DNA of 64,000 nt from Oscillospiraceae bacterium (GCA_017502285.1 JAFVVH010000055.1:1-64000), one strand, 5' to 3'. Numbered from the stretch's first letter, positions 44,939 to 54,147 are shown. Numbers and translations: made by a program. The notes: generated by a model from the sequence alone, not told the origin.

Positions 44939-45517
44939 ATGTTGGCCATGCTGAATTGGGAAGAACTGGAAGCTCAGTGTATGTCCTGCCGCAAGTGCGC
45001 CCTGTGCGAGGAGCGCACCAATGTGGTGTTTGGTGTGGGTCCCCGGGACGCGGAGGTCATGTTTATCGGCGAGGGACCCGGCGAGAACGAGGACCTGCAG
45101 GGCGAGCCCTTTGTCGGCCGGGGCGGCAAGCTGTTGGACGACATGTTGGAAATCATCGACCTGAGCCGTAAGAAGAACATCTACATCGCCAACATGGTCA
45201 AATGCCGTCCCCCCAAGAACCGGGATCCCCTGAACACCGAGCAGGACGCCTGCATCGGCTATCTGCGCAATCAAGTTTCCCTCATCAAGCCCAAAATCAT
45301 CGTCTGCTTGGGCTGCATCGCCGCTATGCGGGTCATCAAGGAAGATTTTAAAATCACCAAGGAACACGGCCAGTGGTTTGAAAAGAACGGTGTCTGGACC
45401 ATGGCGCTGTACCACCCCGCCGCCCTGCTTCGTGACCCCCGCCGCAAGCCGGAGGCCTTTGAGGACCTGAAAGTCCTGCAGGCTAAAATCAAAGAAGTGT
45501 GCGACCATACTTACTAA
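44939..45517 (+). CDS. uracil-DNA glycosylase, family 4-type, Fe-S
   Basis: 192 residues from ATG 44939 (CAGGAGGAATGT). Cysteines in CMSCRKCALC at the N-terminus belong to the 4Fe-4S cluster set. GEGPGENEDLQGEPFVGRGGKLLDDML is the uracil-pocket and catalytic block, and the C-terminal LYHPAALLRDP is the DNA-contacting HPxxLLR motif. Removes uracil from DNA. Divergent from gatB; a TATACT -10 is at 44905-44910. Confidence 0.93.
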   Translation: MLAMLNWEELEAQCMSCRKCALCEERTNVVFGVGPRDAEVMFIGEGPGENEDLQGEPFVGRGGKLLDDMLEIIDLSRKKNIYIANMVKCRPPKNRDPLNTEQDACIGYLRNQVSLIKPKIIVCLGCIAAMRVIKEDFKITKEHGQWFEKNGVWTMALYHPAALLRDPRRKPEAFEDLKVLQAKIKEVCDHTY

Positions 45518-45520
45518 ACA

Positions 45521-45555
45521 AAAAGCACCTGCCGCATGCGGCAGGTGCTTTTTTA
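45521..45555. terminator. bidirectional terminator between udg and metY
   Basis: AAAAGCACCTGCCGC / GCGGCAGGTGCTTTT, symmetric A- and T-runs. Confidence 0.85.
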
Positions 45556-45563
45556 TATTCTGT

Positions 45564-46847
45564 TTACACACCGGCAAGGGCGTTTTCCATGTCGGCAATC
45601 AGGTCCTTCACGTCCTCGATGCCCACAGAGAAGCGCACCAGATCGGGGGAAATACCGGCGGCGGCCAGCTCCGCGTCATTCATCTGACGGTGGGTGGCGG
45701 AGGCAGGATGGAGCACGCAGGTCTTGGCATCGGCCACGTGGGTGGCGATGGAGGCCAGGGTCAAACCGGCCATGAACTTTTCCGCTGCCTTGCGGCCGCC
45801 CTTCACTCCGAAGGAAACCACACCGCAGGTGCCGTTGGGCATATACTTTTGGGCCAGCTCATACTGGCTGTCCCCTTCCAGACCAGGGAAACGCACCCAA
45901 GCCACCTTAGGATGGGCCTGCAGGTACTTGGCCACGGCAAGGCCGTTCTCGCAGTGCTTTGCCATGCGCAGGGGCAGGGTCTCCAGACCCACATTGAGCA
46001 GGTAGGCATTCATGGGACCGGGGATAGCGCCGAAGTCGCGCATAAGCTGGGCGGTACACTTGGTGATAAACGCGCCCTCCAGACCGAACCGCTCGGTATA
46101 GGTCACACCGTGATAGCTGTCATCGGGAGTGCACAGGCCGGGGAACTTGTCCGGATATTCGGTCCAGTCGAACTTACCGCTGTCCACGATGGCGCCGCCC
46201 ACCGCGTTGGCATGACCGTCCAGATACTTGGTGGTGGAGTGGGTCACAATGTCAGCGCCCCACTCAAAGGGACGACAGTTGACAGGAGTGGGGAAGGTGT
46301 TGTCGATGATAAGAGGCACACCGTGCTCGTGGGCGGCCTTGGCAAACTTCTCAATGTCCAGCACGGACAGGGCGGGGTTTGCGATAGTCTCGCCAAATAC
46401 CGCCTTGGTGTTGGGCTTAAAGGCGGCATTCAGATCCTCCACAGAACAGTCCGGCTCCACGAAGGTAAACTCAACGCCCATACGCTTCATGGTGACGGCA
46501 AACAGGTTGTAAGTGCCGCCGTAGATGGCGGAAGAAGCAACCACATGGTCGCCGCAGGAAGCGATGTTGAACACGGCATAGAAGTTGGCCGCCTGACCGG
46601 AAGATGTCAGCATAGCGGCAGTACCGCCCTCCAGCGCGCAAATCTTGGCCGCCACATGGTCGTTGGTGGGGTTCTGCAGGCGGGTATAGAAATAGCCGCT
46701 GGCCTCCAGATCGAACAACTTGCCCATATCCTCGCTGGTCTCATAGCGGAAGGTGGTGGACTGTACGATGGGGAAGTTGCGGGGCTCTCCGTTGCCGGGG
46801 CGATAGCCCGCGTGGAGGCAGTTGGTGGAAAGCTGATAATCACTCAT
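45564..46847 (-). CDS. metY: O-acetylhomoserine sulfhydrylase
   Basis: 427 residues from ATG 46847 (AAGGAGTTTTACCC). Cys/Met-metabolism PLP enzyme: YTRLQNPTNDHVAAKICALEGG near residue 60, the PLP lysine in HSTTKYLDGHANAVGG, and the C-terminal LHPASATHRQM block with substrate-binding Arg nearby. The length and LEGAFITKCTAQLMRDFG insertion favour OAH sulfhydrylase over cystathionine synthase. It assimilates sulfide into homocysteine. Near lysC and hom, which supply the homoserine backbone. Confidence 0.9.
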   Translation of the reverse strand: MSDYQLSTNCLHAGYRPGNGEPRNFPIVQSTTFRYETSEDMGKLFDLEASGYFYTRLQNPTNDHVAAKICALEGGTAAMLTSSGQAANFYAVFNIASCGDHVVASSAIYGGTYNLFAVTMKRMGVEFTFVEPDCSVEDLNAAFKPNTKAVFGETIANPALSVLDIEKFAKAAHEHGVPLIIDNTFPTPVNCRPFEWGADIVTHSTTKYLDGHANAVGGAIVDSGKFDWTEYPDKFPGLCTPDDSYHGVTYTERFGLEGAFITKCTAQLMRDFGAIPGPMNAYLLNVGLETLPLRMAKHCENGLAVAKYLQAHPKVAWVRFPGLEGDSQYELAQKYMPNGTCGVVSFGVKGGRKAAEKFMAGLTLASIATHVADAKTCVLHPASATHRQMNDAELAAAGISPDLVRFSVGIEDVKDLIADMENALAGV

Positions 46848-46900
46848 GGGTAAAACTCCTTCTTGCCGGTAGCTCCGGTACATATCTTTTCAGTATTAAA

Positions 46901-46929
46901 AGATTACAATTCCATGCCGCATTTGTCAA
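46901..46929 (-). promoter_or_regulatory. metY promoter, TTGACA-17-TAATCT
   Basis: -35 at 46929-46924, -10 at 46906-46901. No SAM or T-box riboswitch fits in the 54 bp before the start. Confidence 0.8.
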
Positions 46930-46953
46930 GTCACGCACGAAAATATCTTCGAA

Positions 46954-46990
46954 GAAAAAGCAGGGGGTGGAGCAACGCTCCACCCCTGTG
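46954..46990 (-). terminator. lysC terminator
   Basis: CAGGGGTGGAGC / GCTCCACCCCCTG with CTTTTTC after it on the minus strand. Confidence 0.8.
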
Positions 46991-46998
46991 CAAATAGT

Positions 46999-48222
46999 TT
47001 AGTTCGCGCCGAACTCGTTAAAGAAGCGGTCGTGGATGGCCTGAACGGCATTCTCCGCATCCCGCTCGTCTACCAGCACGGACACCTTGATCTCGCTGGT
47101 GGAGATCATGTGGATGTTGATACCGGCAGAGTACAGAGCCTCGAACATCTTGCAGGCAACGCCGGCATTGTTGGCCATGCCCGCGCCCACAATGGAGATC
47201 TTGGCCACCTGATCGCTGGCCTCAACGCGCTTGTAACCGATCACGTCCTGATTGGCCAGCATGACTTCCTTGGCCCGCCCCATATCGTCCTGAGAGACGG
47301 TAAAGCTGATGTCCTTGGACTCGTCACGGCCGATGGACTGCAGAATGATGTCCACGTTCACATTCTCCTTGGCCAGTATGGAGAAGATCTTAAAGGCGAT
47401 ACCGGGGCGGTCCTCCAGACCGATCAGAGCCACACGTGCCACATTCTTATCCTTGGCTACACCGCTGACATGAGTTTTTTCCATGGTTTTGACAACCTCC
47501 TTGACTTTCGTTCCAGGCTTTCCGCTGAGACTGGAAAGGACCTCCATATTAACATTGTAACGCTTTGCCATCTCCACCGAACGGTTGTGGAGCACCTGAG
47601 CACCCAGGCTGGCCAGTTCCAGCATCTCATCAAAGGTGATCTCATCCAGCTTTTTCGCACCGGCAACATGGCGAGGGTCAGCAGTATACACGCCGTCCAC
47701 GTCGGTATAGATCTGGCACAGGTCGGCATGCAGGGCGGCGGCCAGCGCCACCGCGGATGTATCGGAACCGCCGCGGCCCAGAGTGGTAACATCATCGTAC
47801 TTGTTGATGCCCTGGAAGCCGGTGACCAGCACGATCTTTTTCTTGTCCAGTTCCTTCTGGATGCGCTCGGCACGGATGCGCTTGATGCGCGCAGCGCTGT
47901 AGTTGGAGTCGGTCAGCACGCCCGCCTGCCAGCCGGTCAGAGACACGGCCTGGAAGCCCATAGCTTCGATGGCCATGGCGCACAGGGCCACGGAGATCTG
48001 CTCGCCGGTGGACAGGAGCATATCCATCTCACGCTTGGAGGCCTTGGGATTGATCTCCTTGCCCTTGGCGATCAGGTCGTCGGTAGTGTCGCCCTGAGCG
48101 GACAAAACCACCACAACGTCGTTGCCCTTCTGGTAGGTCTCGGTGATGATGCGCGCCACATTCAGTATGCGCTCGGTGTTGGCGACGGAGGAGCCGCCGA
48201 ATTTCTGCACAACAAGAGCCAT
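46999..48222 (-). CDS. lysC: aspartate kinase
   Basis: 407 residues. KFGGSSVANTERI at the N-terminus, the catalytic core with VTGFQGINKYDDVTTLGRGGSDTSAVALAAAL, and two C-terminal ACT domains (ARVALIGLEDRPGIAFKIFSIL; VAKISIVGAGMANNAGVACKMFEAL) for feedback control. First step of the aspartate pathway to Lys, Thr and Met. hom lies 31 bp upstream on the same strand. Confidence 0.96.
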   Translation of the reverse strand: MALVVQKFGGSSVANTERILNVARIITETYQKGNDVVVVLSAQGDTTDDLIAKGKEINPKASKREMDMLLSTGEQISVALCAMAIEAMGFQAVSLTGWQAGVLTDSNYSAARIKRIRAERIQKELDKKKIVLVTGFQGINKYDDVTTLGRGGSDTSAVALAAALHADLCQIYTDVDGVYTADPRHVAGAKKLDEITFDEMLELASLGAQVLHNRSVEMAKRYNVNMEVLSSLSGKPGTKVKEVVKTMEKTHVSGVAKDKNVARVALIGLEDRPGIAFKIFSILAKENVNVDIILQSIGRDESKDISFTVSQDDMGRAKEVMLANQDVIGYKRVEASDQVAKISIVGAGMANNAGVACKMFEALYSAGINIHMISTSEIKVSVLVDERDAENAVQAIHDRFFNEFGAN

Positions 48223-48253
48223 ATTATATTACCTCCTAAAAATGGACTTTCGA

Positions 48254-49465
48254 TCAGGCCAGCACCCGGATGGCAGACAGCATATCCAGTCCGGCCAGCT
48301 TCTGCTCCAGCTGGGCCTGGGTCATGGCTTCGGTGAGGAAAGCAATCTCACGGGCCGGGGCACCGCCGCGAGCCAGAAGGGCGACCTCTCCGCAAGCCTT
48401 GCGCACCTCGTCCACCGCCGCGTTAACACGAACATACCAGCGGAAGGCCAACTCATCAGGAGCCTGCACCAGATCCTTGGCGCCGGGACCCCATTCGTTG
48501 CACTTGCGGGTCTTTACATCCTTGGCAATGTCGACGATGTCGCCCACCACAGCGCTGGCCGTAGGCAGCTTGCCCGCGCCTCGGCCATAGAACATGGTGT
48601 CGCCCACCGCATTACCGGTGATCTTAACGGCGTTAAACACGTCCTCCACCCCGGCCAGAGGATCAGAGCCGCTGACCAGATGGGGCGCAACATAAGCGCA
48701 CACCTTGCCGTTTTCCATGCGCAGCGTGCGGCCCAACAGCTTGATCTTGTAGCCGCAGGAGTTGGCATAATCCACATCAGCCAGAGTAATGGCGGTGATG
48801 CCCTGCGTGGGCACCTGCTCGGGATAGATATGCTCGCCAAAGGCCAGCGCCGCCAGAATGCAGATCTTGCGGCAGGCATCGTGTCCTTCAATGTCGGCAG
48901 AGGGGTCGCGCTCGGCATAGCCGTTATCCTGCGCCTCCTTCAGCGCCTGTTCAAAGGAGAGACCAGCGCGGATCATGCGGGTCAGGATATAGTTGGTGGT
49001 ACCGTTGAGGATACCGCACACCTGCTCCACCTCGTTGCCGGCCAGACAGTTGGTCAAAGGCCGCAGCACAGGGATGCCGCCGCCCACGCTGGCTTCAAAC
49101 AGGTAACTGACTCCATTGGCCTTGGCCAGCTGGAGCAGCTCGTAGCCGTGGGTGGCCACCAGTTCCTTGTTGGAGGACACCACGCTCTTGCCCGCTTTCA
49201 GGGCACGGGTGGTAAAGTCCAGCGCCACGGTGGCACCGCCGATGGTCTCCACTACGATGTCCACCTCGGGGTCGTTCTCGATCACGGCGAAATCCTTGAC
49301 GAAGCAGCCCTTATAGGGGCTGTCGGGAAAATCACGCACATCCAGAATGTACTTCAGGCGCACCTGCTGAGCGGTGCGCTTGTCAATGAGCTCCCGGTTC
49401 ATAGTCAGAACCTCTGCCACACCGGAGCCTACGGTACCAAAACCAAGAATTGCAACATTTACCAT
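48254..49465 (-). CDS. hom: homoserine dehydrogenase
   Basis: 403 residues from ATG 49465 (GAGGTGAGAGAGAAA). NAD-binding GFGTVGSGVAEVL at residue 8, TNKELVA-type SSNKELVATHGYELL, catalytic GILNGTTNYILTRM and DPSADIEGHDACRKICILA. C-terminal ACT-like domain. Second branch-point step to Thr and Met. Transcribed with the ACT regulator upstream and lysC downstream. Confidence 0.95.
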   Translation of the reverse strand: MVNVAILGFGTVGSGVAEVLTMNRELIDKRTAQQVRLKYILDVRDFPDSPYKGCFVKDFAVIENDPEVDIVVETIGGATVALDFTTRALKAGKSVVSSNKELVATHGYELLQLAKANGVSYLFEASVGGGIPVLRPLTNCLAGNEVEQVCGILNGTTNYILTRMIRAGLSFEQALKEAQDNGYAERDPSADIEGHDACRKICILAALAFGEHIYPEQVPTQGITAITLADVDYANSCGYKIKLLGRTLRMENGKVCAYVAPHLVSGSDPLAGVEDVFNAVKITGNAVGDTMFYGRGAGKLPTASAVVGDIVDIAKDVKTRKCNEWGPGAKDLVQAPDELAFRWYVRVNAAVDEVRKACGEVALLARGGAPAREIAFLTEAMTQAQLEQKLAGLDMLSAIRVLA

Positions 49466-49485
49466 TTTCTCTCTCACCTCATATG

Positions 49486-49926
49486 TTATCCGGCCAGTAT
49501 CTCACACTTGAGCACACCGGCCTGTACGCGCACTGCGTCCAACAGGGTTTCCACCGACATGTCCACCGCCGAGGTCTGAGCCGATACCGTGACCACGGCA
49601 CAGCCATTTGCGGGAATGGACTGATTGATCGTCAGGATATTGCCGCCGCGGCCGCCGAACACATTGAGCACCCCGGACAGCACACCCGGCTCATCCTTGA
49701 GCAGGATCTGGAAGGTAACAATGCGCCCATGGAGCATATCCTGAAAGGGACGCACCGCATCCTTATACTTGTAATACGCGCTGCGGCTGATCCCTACCGC
49801 CCGGGCGGCACCGTTGATGGTAGCCTCCTCCCCGGTCTCCAGCAGGCTTTTTGCCTGAGCCACTTTGCGGAAAATCTCAGGCATTGCGTCTGCTTCTACA
49901 ATAAAATACTTGGACAATTGACTCAC
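49486..49926 (-). CDS. HTH-ACT regulator-like protein (UPF0735)
   Basis: 146 residues from GTG 49926; GGAGG is 8 bp before it, and the alternative ATGs overlap that site. N-terminal SQLSKYFIVEADAMPEIFRKV, a helix-turn-helix-like ATINGAARAVGISRSAYYKYKD (about 42-63), then an ACT domain GRIVTFQILLKDEPGVLSGVL. The two modules suggest an amino-acid-sensing regulator. Its place at the head of hom-lysC points to threonine or methionine supply (inference). Confidence 0.85.
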   Translation of the reverse strand: MSQLSKYFIVEADAMPEIFRKVAQAKSLLETGEEATINGAARAVGISRSAYYKYKDAVRPFQDMLHGRIVTFQILLKDEPGVLSGVLNVFGGRGGNILTINQSIPANGCAVVTVSAQTSAVDMSVETLLDAVRVQAGVLKCEILAG

Positions 49927-49997
49927 TGCCATCTCCTCCATGTTATGCGCACACGTTGTCCGCGTTGCAAGAGCATTTGTTCTTGTACTGCGGCCCA

Positions 49998-50026
49998 TTT
50001 TAGCACACCAAATCGTTGGTTGCAAC
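49998..50026 (-). promoter_or_regulatory. promoter of the ACT-hom-lysC operon, TTGCAA-17-TAAAAT
   Basis: -35 at 50026-50021, -10 at 50003-49998, about 70 bp ahead of the GTG start. Confidence 0.8.
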
Positions 50027-50100
50027 ACTCCTTGCCAAAAGAAGATGACAATTTTTTCTCTTTTACACAGGGCTTTGTGCACAATTTGCACAATCCCCCG

Positions 50101-50140
50101 CAAAAACAAGGCATAAGGCGGCCCGTAGGCCGCCTTATGC
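50101..50140 (-). terminator. terminator after the class A PBP
   Basis: GCATAAGGCGGCC / GGCCGCCTTATGC followed on the minus strand by CTTGTTTTTG. Confidence 0.75.
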
Positions 50141-50171
50141 TGTCAAAAACAAATTGTTCTCGAATGCGATT

Positions 50172-52739
50172 TCAGGCCGGAACAAAGGGCTCGTCCCCCG
50201 GTCCCGGTTCGATGCCGGGGTCTTCGGGATCGACGGGGATCTCCGGGTCAAGGGGCTGTTGCGGATCCGTCAGACCGCCCGGCCAGTTGGGGTCGTCCGG
50301 ATCGATCAGCCCCTCGGGAAACTCCGGGAATTCCGGTTCGACCTCGGGCGCGGTGGTATGCACCGTGCACACACCCTGCCCCTGAGCAGTGCTCAGGGTG
50401 TACTTTTCGTCAGCGGCTTGGGCAGAACCCACCGCCTGACGGGAGTAATCCAGCAGGTTTACGCTCATACAGCTTTCTACCGGGCAGTACGGACCTGCCA
50501 GATGGTACAGACCGGTGGCCGCACCCTCGGCATCCAGCACAGGACTGTCCTTGCACACCGTCACCGTAGCCGTCTCGCTGTGTCGGGTGCAGTAGCCGGT
50601 GGGGGCATCGTCCCGCAGCATGGTCATGGCACCTACACGGCTGCCTCTGGGATCGCTGCGGCAGGCATCTGTGGGCAAAAGGCCGCTGTCCATACAGTAC
50701 TCGGTAGTCACCAGATTGTTGATAGTGAAAAAGTCCTTATCTGCCAGACCCCGGTGAATGCGGCTCATGACCTTGTTAAAGGCGATGGAGGCGGGGTTTC
50801 TGCCGCTGCTGCGCACTCGCTCAGGCTGACCGTAACCGGTCCAGACCACTGCGGTATAATAGGGAGTGTAGCCGGCAAACCAGCGGTCGTGGTCACTGGT
50901 GGAGGAACCAGTCTTACCCGCAACGTGCATGTTGTCAAAGCGGGCCTCATAACCGGTACCGTTTGCCACCACGCTCTGAAGCATGGTGTTCATATAGTAG
51001 GCGGTGGAGTCCTTGATGACCACCTCGCTGGCAGTCTCATTCTCCAAAATGACTTCTTTATTGGCATTTAGCACCTTGGTATAGGTGCGGGACGGGGTAT
51101 ACACACCCCGGTTGGGGAACACGGCGAAGGCCTCGGCCATATCCCGGGTATTCACACCGTCAGTCAGGCCGCCCATGGACAGAGGGGCCCGGTCCAGATC
51201 GCTGGAGAACTTGCCGTTGATCTCACGGCCCTCTACCAGATCGATCTTGAACTTGTCCTCCACGAACTTGAAGCTGGCCGCCGGGGTGACCAGGTCGGTA
51301 AGGATACGGAAAGCAATGGTGTTGGTGGAGTGAGTCAGGCCCTGATACACCGTAGTCAGACCGGCATACTTGGCATTGCCGGAGTTGACGGGATAGGGTG
51401 TTCCCTCCTCCGTCAGCTCATAGGGATAGTCATCAATGATGGTAGCAGGTGTGACCAGCCCCATTTCCAGCGCAGGGGCATAGACAGACAGGGGCTTGAA
51501 GGAGGAACCGGGCTGGCGGGAGGCCGCAGTAGCGTTGTTGCGCCAGCGGTTGCCCGTCTTTTCTCCCACCTGACCGGCCATTGCCACCACATCGCCGGTC
51601 TCGTTGTCGATGATGGTGATGGCCGACTGTAGCTGCTGTCCGCCGCTGGAGGGATAGGGGAAGTTCTCCTTGTTTTCATAGACCTCGTTGACGATGGCCT
51701 GAATATCAGGGTCAACGCAGGTGTAGATAGAAAGGCCGCCGGACAGCACCATGTTATAGGCCACGCTGTATTCCACACCCAGCTTTGCCGCCAGATCGTT
51801 GGTCACGTCGGTAATGACCTGTTCCTCGTACCAGGAATAAATTTCGGGATTTTCCTCATCCTGATACTCCACGGCCCGGCTGGTGAATACCAGTTCCTGT
51901 GCTTTGGCCTGCTCATACTCCTCTTTGGTCAGGTAGTCCTGCTCGTACATGGCCCGCAGGACCAGGTTTTTGCGGCGCTCATTGTTTTCCGGATTGGTGT
52001 AAGGGTCGTACAGAGACGGGTTGTTGGTAATGGAGATAAGGCTTGCACATTCGGCCACCGTCAGCTCACTGAGATGCTTGCCGAAATACTTGTACGATGC
52101 CGTATAGACGCCGTCGCAGTTACGGCCCAGATAGATATAGTTCAAATACCATTCCAGCGTGGTTTCCTTATCATAGTTCTTGGTAAACTCCAGCGCCCGG
52201 AATATCTCCACCACCTTGCGCTTGACGGTGGTATCGTTGTAGGTGGTGATGTTCTTGATCAACTGCTGGGTAATGGTGGAGCCGCCCTGAATGTCCTGCC
52301 CGGTGAACATGAGCAGGATGGCCTTGGCCGTGCGTTTCCAGTCCACACCCGGGTGGGTCCAAAATCGCTGATCCTCAATGGCAACCGTAGCATTGATCAG
52401 GTCTTCGGGAATGTCCTTGAAATCTACCCAGATGCGATTTTCATCTCCGTGGAGGGTGCGAAGCTCGCGTTCTTTCCCGTTTTCATCCACATAGTAGAGA
52501 ACAGAGTTCAAACCGGCGTGGAAATTATCCAAATCCAGCGGTGTCAGAGGGATGATGACCGTTTTGACATAGACAGCAGCAAAACAGGCCAGCAAAGCGC
52601 TGGTGGTGATGGCCACCAGCAAAAGCGTGCCCAACACCCGCAGCGCTAACCCACCTGGGGAGCGGCGTCTTCTGCGCCGACAGCGAGGCCGGGGCTCGTG
52701 TCGTTCCTCGTGTCCTGCGGTTCGATTGAAATCAGGCAT
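50172..52739 (-). CDS. class A penicillin-binding protein (PBP1A-type)
   Basis: 855 residues. Very basic cytoplasmic tail (CRRRRRRSP) and one membrane segment (about 30-55). The glycosyltransferase has VAIEDQRFWTHPGVDWKR and GGSTITQQLIKN. The transpeptidase has GSSFKPLSVYAP (active Ser), STNT-type SxN and KTGSSTSDHDRWFAGYTP. The C-terminal 65 residues are Pro/Glu/Asp-rich and repetitive (PEFPEFPEG, DPDDPNWPGG), probably an extended wall-spanning linker. Polymerises and cross-links peptidoglycan. Confidence 0.94.
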   Translation of the reverse strand: MPDFNRTAGHEERHEPRPRCRRRRRRSPGGLALRVLGTLLLVAITTSALLACFAAVYVKTVIIPLTPLDLDNFHAGLNSVLYYVDENGKERELRTLHGDENRIWVDFKDIPEDLINATVAIEDQRFWTHPGVDWKRTAKAILLMFTGQDIQGGSTITQQLIKNITTYNDTTVKRKVVEIFRALEFTKNYDKETTLEWYLNYIYLGRNCDGVYTASYKYFGKHLSELTVAECASLISITNNPSLYDPYTNPENNERRKNLVLRAMYEQDYLTKEEYEQAKAQELVFTSRAVEYQDEENPEIYSWYEEQVITDVTNDLAAKLGVEYSVAYNMVLSGGLSIYTCVDPDIQAIVNEVYENKENFPYPSSGGQQLQSAITIIDNETGDVVAMAGQVGEKTGNRWRNNATAASRQPGSSFKPLSVYAPALEMGLVTPATIIDDYPYELTEEGTPYPVNSGNAKYAGLTTVYQGLTHSTNTIAFRILTDLVTPAASFKFVEDKFKIDLVEGREINGKFSSDLDRAPLSMGGLTDGVNTRDMAEAFAVFPNRGVYTPSRTYTKVLNANKEVILENETASEVVIKDSTAYYMNTMLQSVVANGTGYEARFDNMHVAGKTGSSTSDHDRWFAGYTPYYTAVVWTGYGQPERVRSSGRNPASIAFNKVMSRIHRGLADKDFFTINNLVTTEYCMDSGLLPTDACRSDPRGSRVGAMTMLRDDAPTGYCTRHSETATVTVCKDSPVLDAEGAATGLYHLAGPYCPVESCMSVNLLDYSRQAVGSAQAADEKYTLSTAQGQGVCTVHTTAPEVEPEFPEFPEGLIDPDDPNWPGGLTDPQQPLDPEIPVDPEDPGIEPGPGDEPFVPA

Positions 52740-52950
52740 AAGATACCTCCGATAAAAAAGACAGTTCCGTCTTTATACGCATAACAAATTTATAGTATTA
52801 TAACACATTTTCCCCATTTGTCCACCCCCGCCCCCGCCAATTGGGCATTTTTGGAAATTACTAAAATTCGCCCTGACTCCCCCTTGCTTTTTCCAGGCAT
52901 ACAGGGTACAATCAAAACACAAAGCATTGAATTGACAGGAGGTACTCACT

Positions 52951-53262
52951 ATGAGCGAAGAATTCGGCCCTGACTTTATCACCGTCACCGACGAGGACGG
53001 CAATGAATTTGAATTGGAACATCTGGACACACTGGAGTACAAGGGCAACATCTATATGGCCTTTTTCCCCGCTGTGGAAGGGGAGGAAAACGAAAACGGC
53101 GAGTTTATCGACGTGGATCCCGATGACGAGGAATACGGCATGGTCATTATGAAGGTCATCGAGGAAAACGGCGAGGAGCTGTTCTCCACGCTGGACAGCG
53201 AGGAAGAAGAACAGGAGGTCTATGAGCAATTCATGGAGCGCCTGTTCGCCGACGAGGAGTAA
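52951..53262 (+). CDS. DUF1292 protein
   Basis: 103 residues, extremely acidic. DFITVTDEDGNEFELEHLDTLEYKGNIYMAFFP and YGMVIMKVIEENGEELFSTLDSEEE are the DUF1292 pattern. Function unknown; in Firmicutes the family often sits near ruvX (yrrK) and alaS. CAGGAGGTACTCACT precedes ATG. Confidence 0.92.
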   Translation: MSEEFGPDFITVTDEDGNEFELEHLDTLEYKGNIYMAFFPAVEGEENENGEFIDVDPDDEEYGMVIMKVIEENGEELFSTLDSEEEEQEVYEQFMERLFADEE

Positions 53263-53289
53263 TCCCCCACCCATACCCAAGGTGCCTCG

Positions 53290-53510
53290 CAGATAAGTGA
53301 GAGTCGAAATCTTTGATTTCGTGTCTCGAACTTATGCATAGCTTTTTGCGCCCGCAGGCGCAAAAGAAGCGAAATCTGTTTTTTTGACGCGACATGCGCG
53401 TGGCAAAAAACACATCTCGGTCTGCAAACGTGCGAGCGAAGCGAGTGCGCTGCGGCAGACCGCAGCCCACTCAAAAAAGTGCTTGCACTTTTTTGAAAAA
53501 CTTTTCCTGC
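53290..53510. repeat. hairpin cassette
   Basis: Gene-free block of consecutive inverted repeats. They are AAGT..GAG.CGAAATC/GATTTCG..CTC..ACTT (about 53296-53335), TTTTGCGCC/GGCGCAAAA (about 53344-53371), CGGTCTGC...GCAGACCG (about 53418-53462) and CAAAAAAGTGC/GCACTTTTTTG (about 53472-53495). It resembles the cassette at 11486-11698 in style. Function unknown; it separates the DUF1292 gene from the RNA gene that follows. Confidence 0.6.
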
Positions 53511-53556
53511 TCGGTGCGTGATGGGCTCTTTTAAACCCACATTTATTAAACGGGAC

Positions 53557-53694
53557 GCCCCCTCACCGCGTGGATTGCAGGCCTCCCGGCCCCCTTTGAG
53601 GTCAGCCGGACGTTGGAAGCAGTAAAGCGCAGTGGAGGCGACCCACCTGCCATACGTGCAGGTTTTAAACGGGTCCACACGGCCAGAGCGGGGC
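53557..53694 (+). ncRNA. ffs: candidate SRP RNA (4.5S-like)
   Basis: A long rod is predicted. GCCCCCTC pairs with GAGCGGGGC, CCGCGTGGA with TCCACACGG, GCAG with CTGC, GCCTCC with GGAGGC, and CTTT with AAAG. The tip reads GGTCAG...GGAAGCAGTAA, the two strands of the SRP domain IV internal loop (CAG / AGCA) that bind Ffh. The apical loop is not the canonical GGAA. The 3' end runs into TTTTTC, so the closing stem also works as a terminator. No ORF explains the segment. 6S RNA is the main alternative. Confidence 0.55.
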
Positions 53695-53708
53695 TTTTTC
53701 CATCCATG

Positions 53709-53742
53709 AAGCCGCGGCATTGCCGCGGCTTTTTTGTATAAT
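53709..53742 (+). terminator. second terminator after the RNA gene
   Basis: AAGCCGCGGC / GCCGCGGCTT then TTTTTTG, 15 bp past the candidate RNA. Confidence 0.8.
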
Positions 53743-53799
53743 CGCACCAAAGCCGGGCAACACTAAAGCCGGATCACTGAAACGAGGAGGGATTCTATC

Positions 53800-54012
53800 G
53801 TGATCATGGATAAGATTGCCCTGACACTGCTGATCATCGGCGGCCTGAACTGGCTCAGTGTGGGCCTGTTCACCTTTGATCTGGTGGCATTTGCCTGTGG
53901 TGGCTCCGCCAGCCTCATCAGCCGCGCGGTGTACACTCTGGTGGGCCTGTCTGCCGTGTGGTGCATCACTCTGCTGTTCCGGGACCGCGAAGTCGTGGAA
54001 CGAAACACCTGA
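53800..54012 (+). CDS. DUF378 small membrane protein
   Basis: 70 residues from GTG 53800 (GAGGAGGGATTCTATC); ATG 53806 is an alternative. Two membrane helices: KIALTLLIIGGLNWLSVGLFTFDLVAFACGG and ISRAVYTLVGLSAVWCITLLF. ILLIIGGLNWGLVG-type sequence marks DUF378. Function unknown. Confidence 0.85.
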   Translation: MIMDKIALTLLIIGGLNWLSVGLFTFDLVAFACGGSASLISRAVYTLVGLSAVWCITLLFRDREVVERNT

Positions 54013-54065
54013 CCGCAACTGCCCCCGGCTGTGCCAGCATGCGCCGCCGGGGGCAATTCCTGTTC

Positions 54066-54126
54066 TTGACTTTCTTGACAGGACTGTTACAATGTAATCA
54101 AAGTCACCCCCCCAGGGTGGGGTATC
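54066..54126 (+). promoter_or_regulatory. copA promoter and CsoR-type operator
   Basis: TTGACT (54066-54071), 16 bp, TACAAT (54088-54093). It is followed by a GC-rich inverted repeat, TCACCCCCCCAGGGTGGGGTA (54104-54124), of the ACCCCC...GGGGT type bound by CsoR repressors. The csoR gene closes the same operon, so autoregulated copper induction is inferred. Confidence 0.7.
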
Positions 54127-54147
54127 TTGCAAAGCAGGGTGTGTAAC

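Noticed and set aside
46848..46998. Possible SAM riboswitch before metY
   Set aside because: Only a terminator of lysC and a consensus promoter fit; the 5' leader is too short for a riboswitch.
53220..53750. 176-codon minus-strand frame over the DUF1292-DUF378 interval
   Set aside because: It crosses stacked hairpins, the candidate RNA and a terminator, and has no ribosome-binding site.
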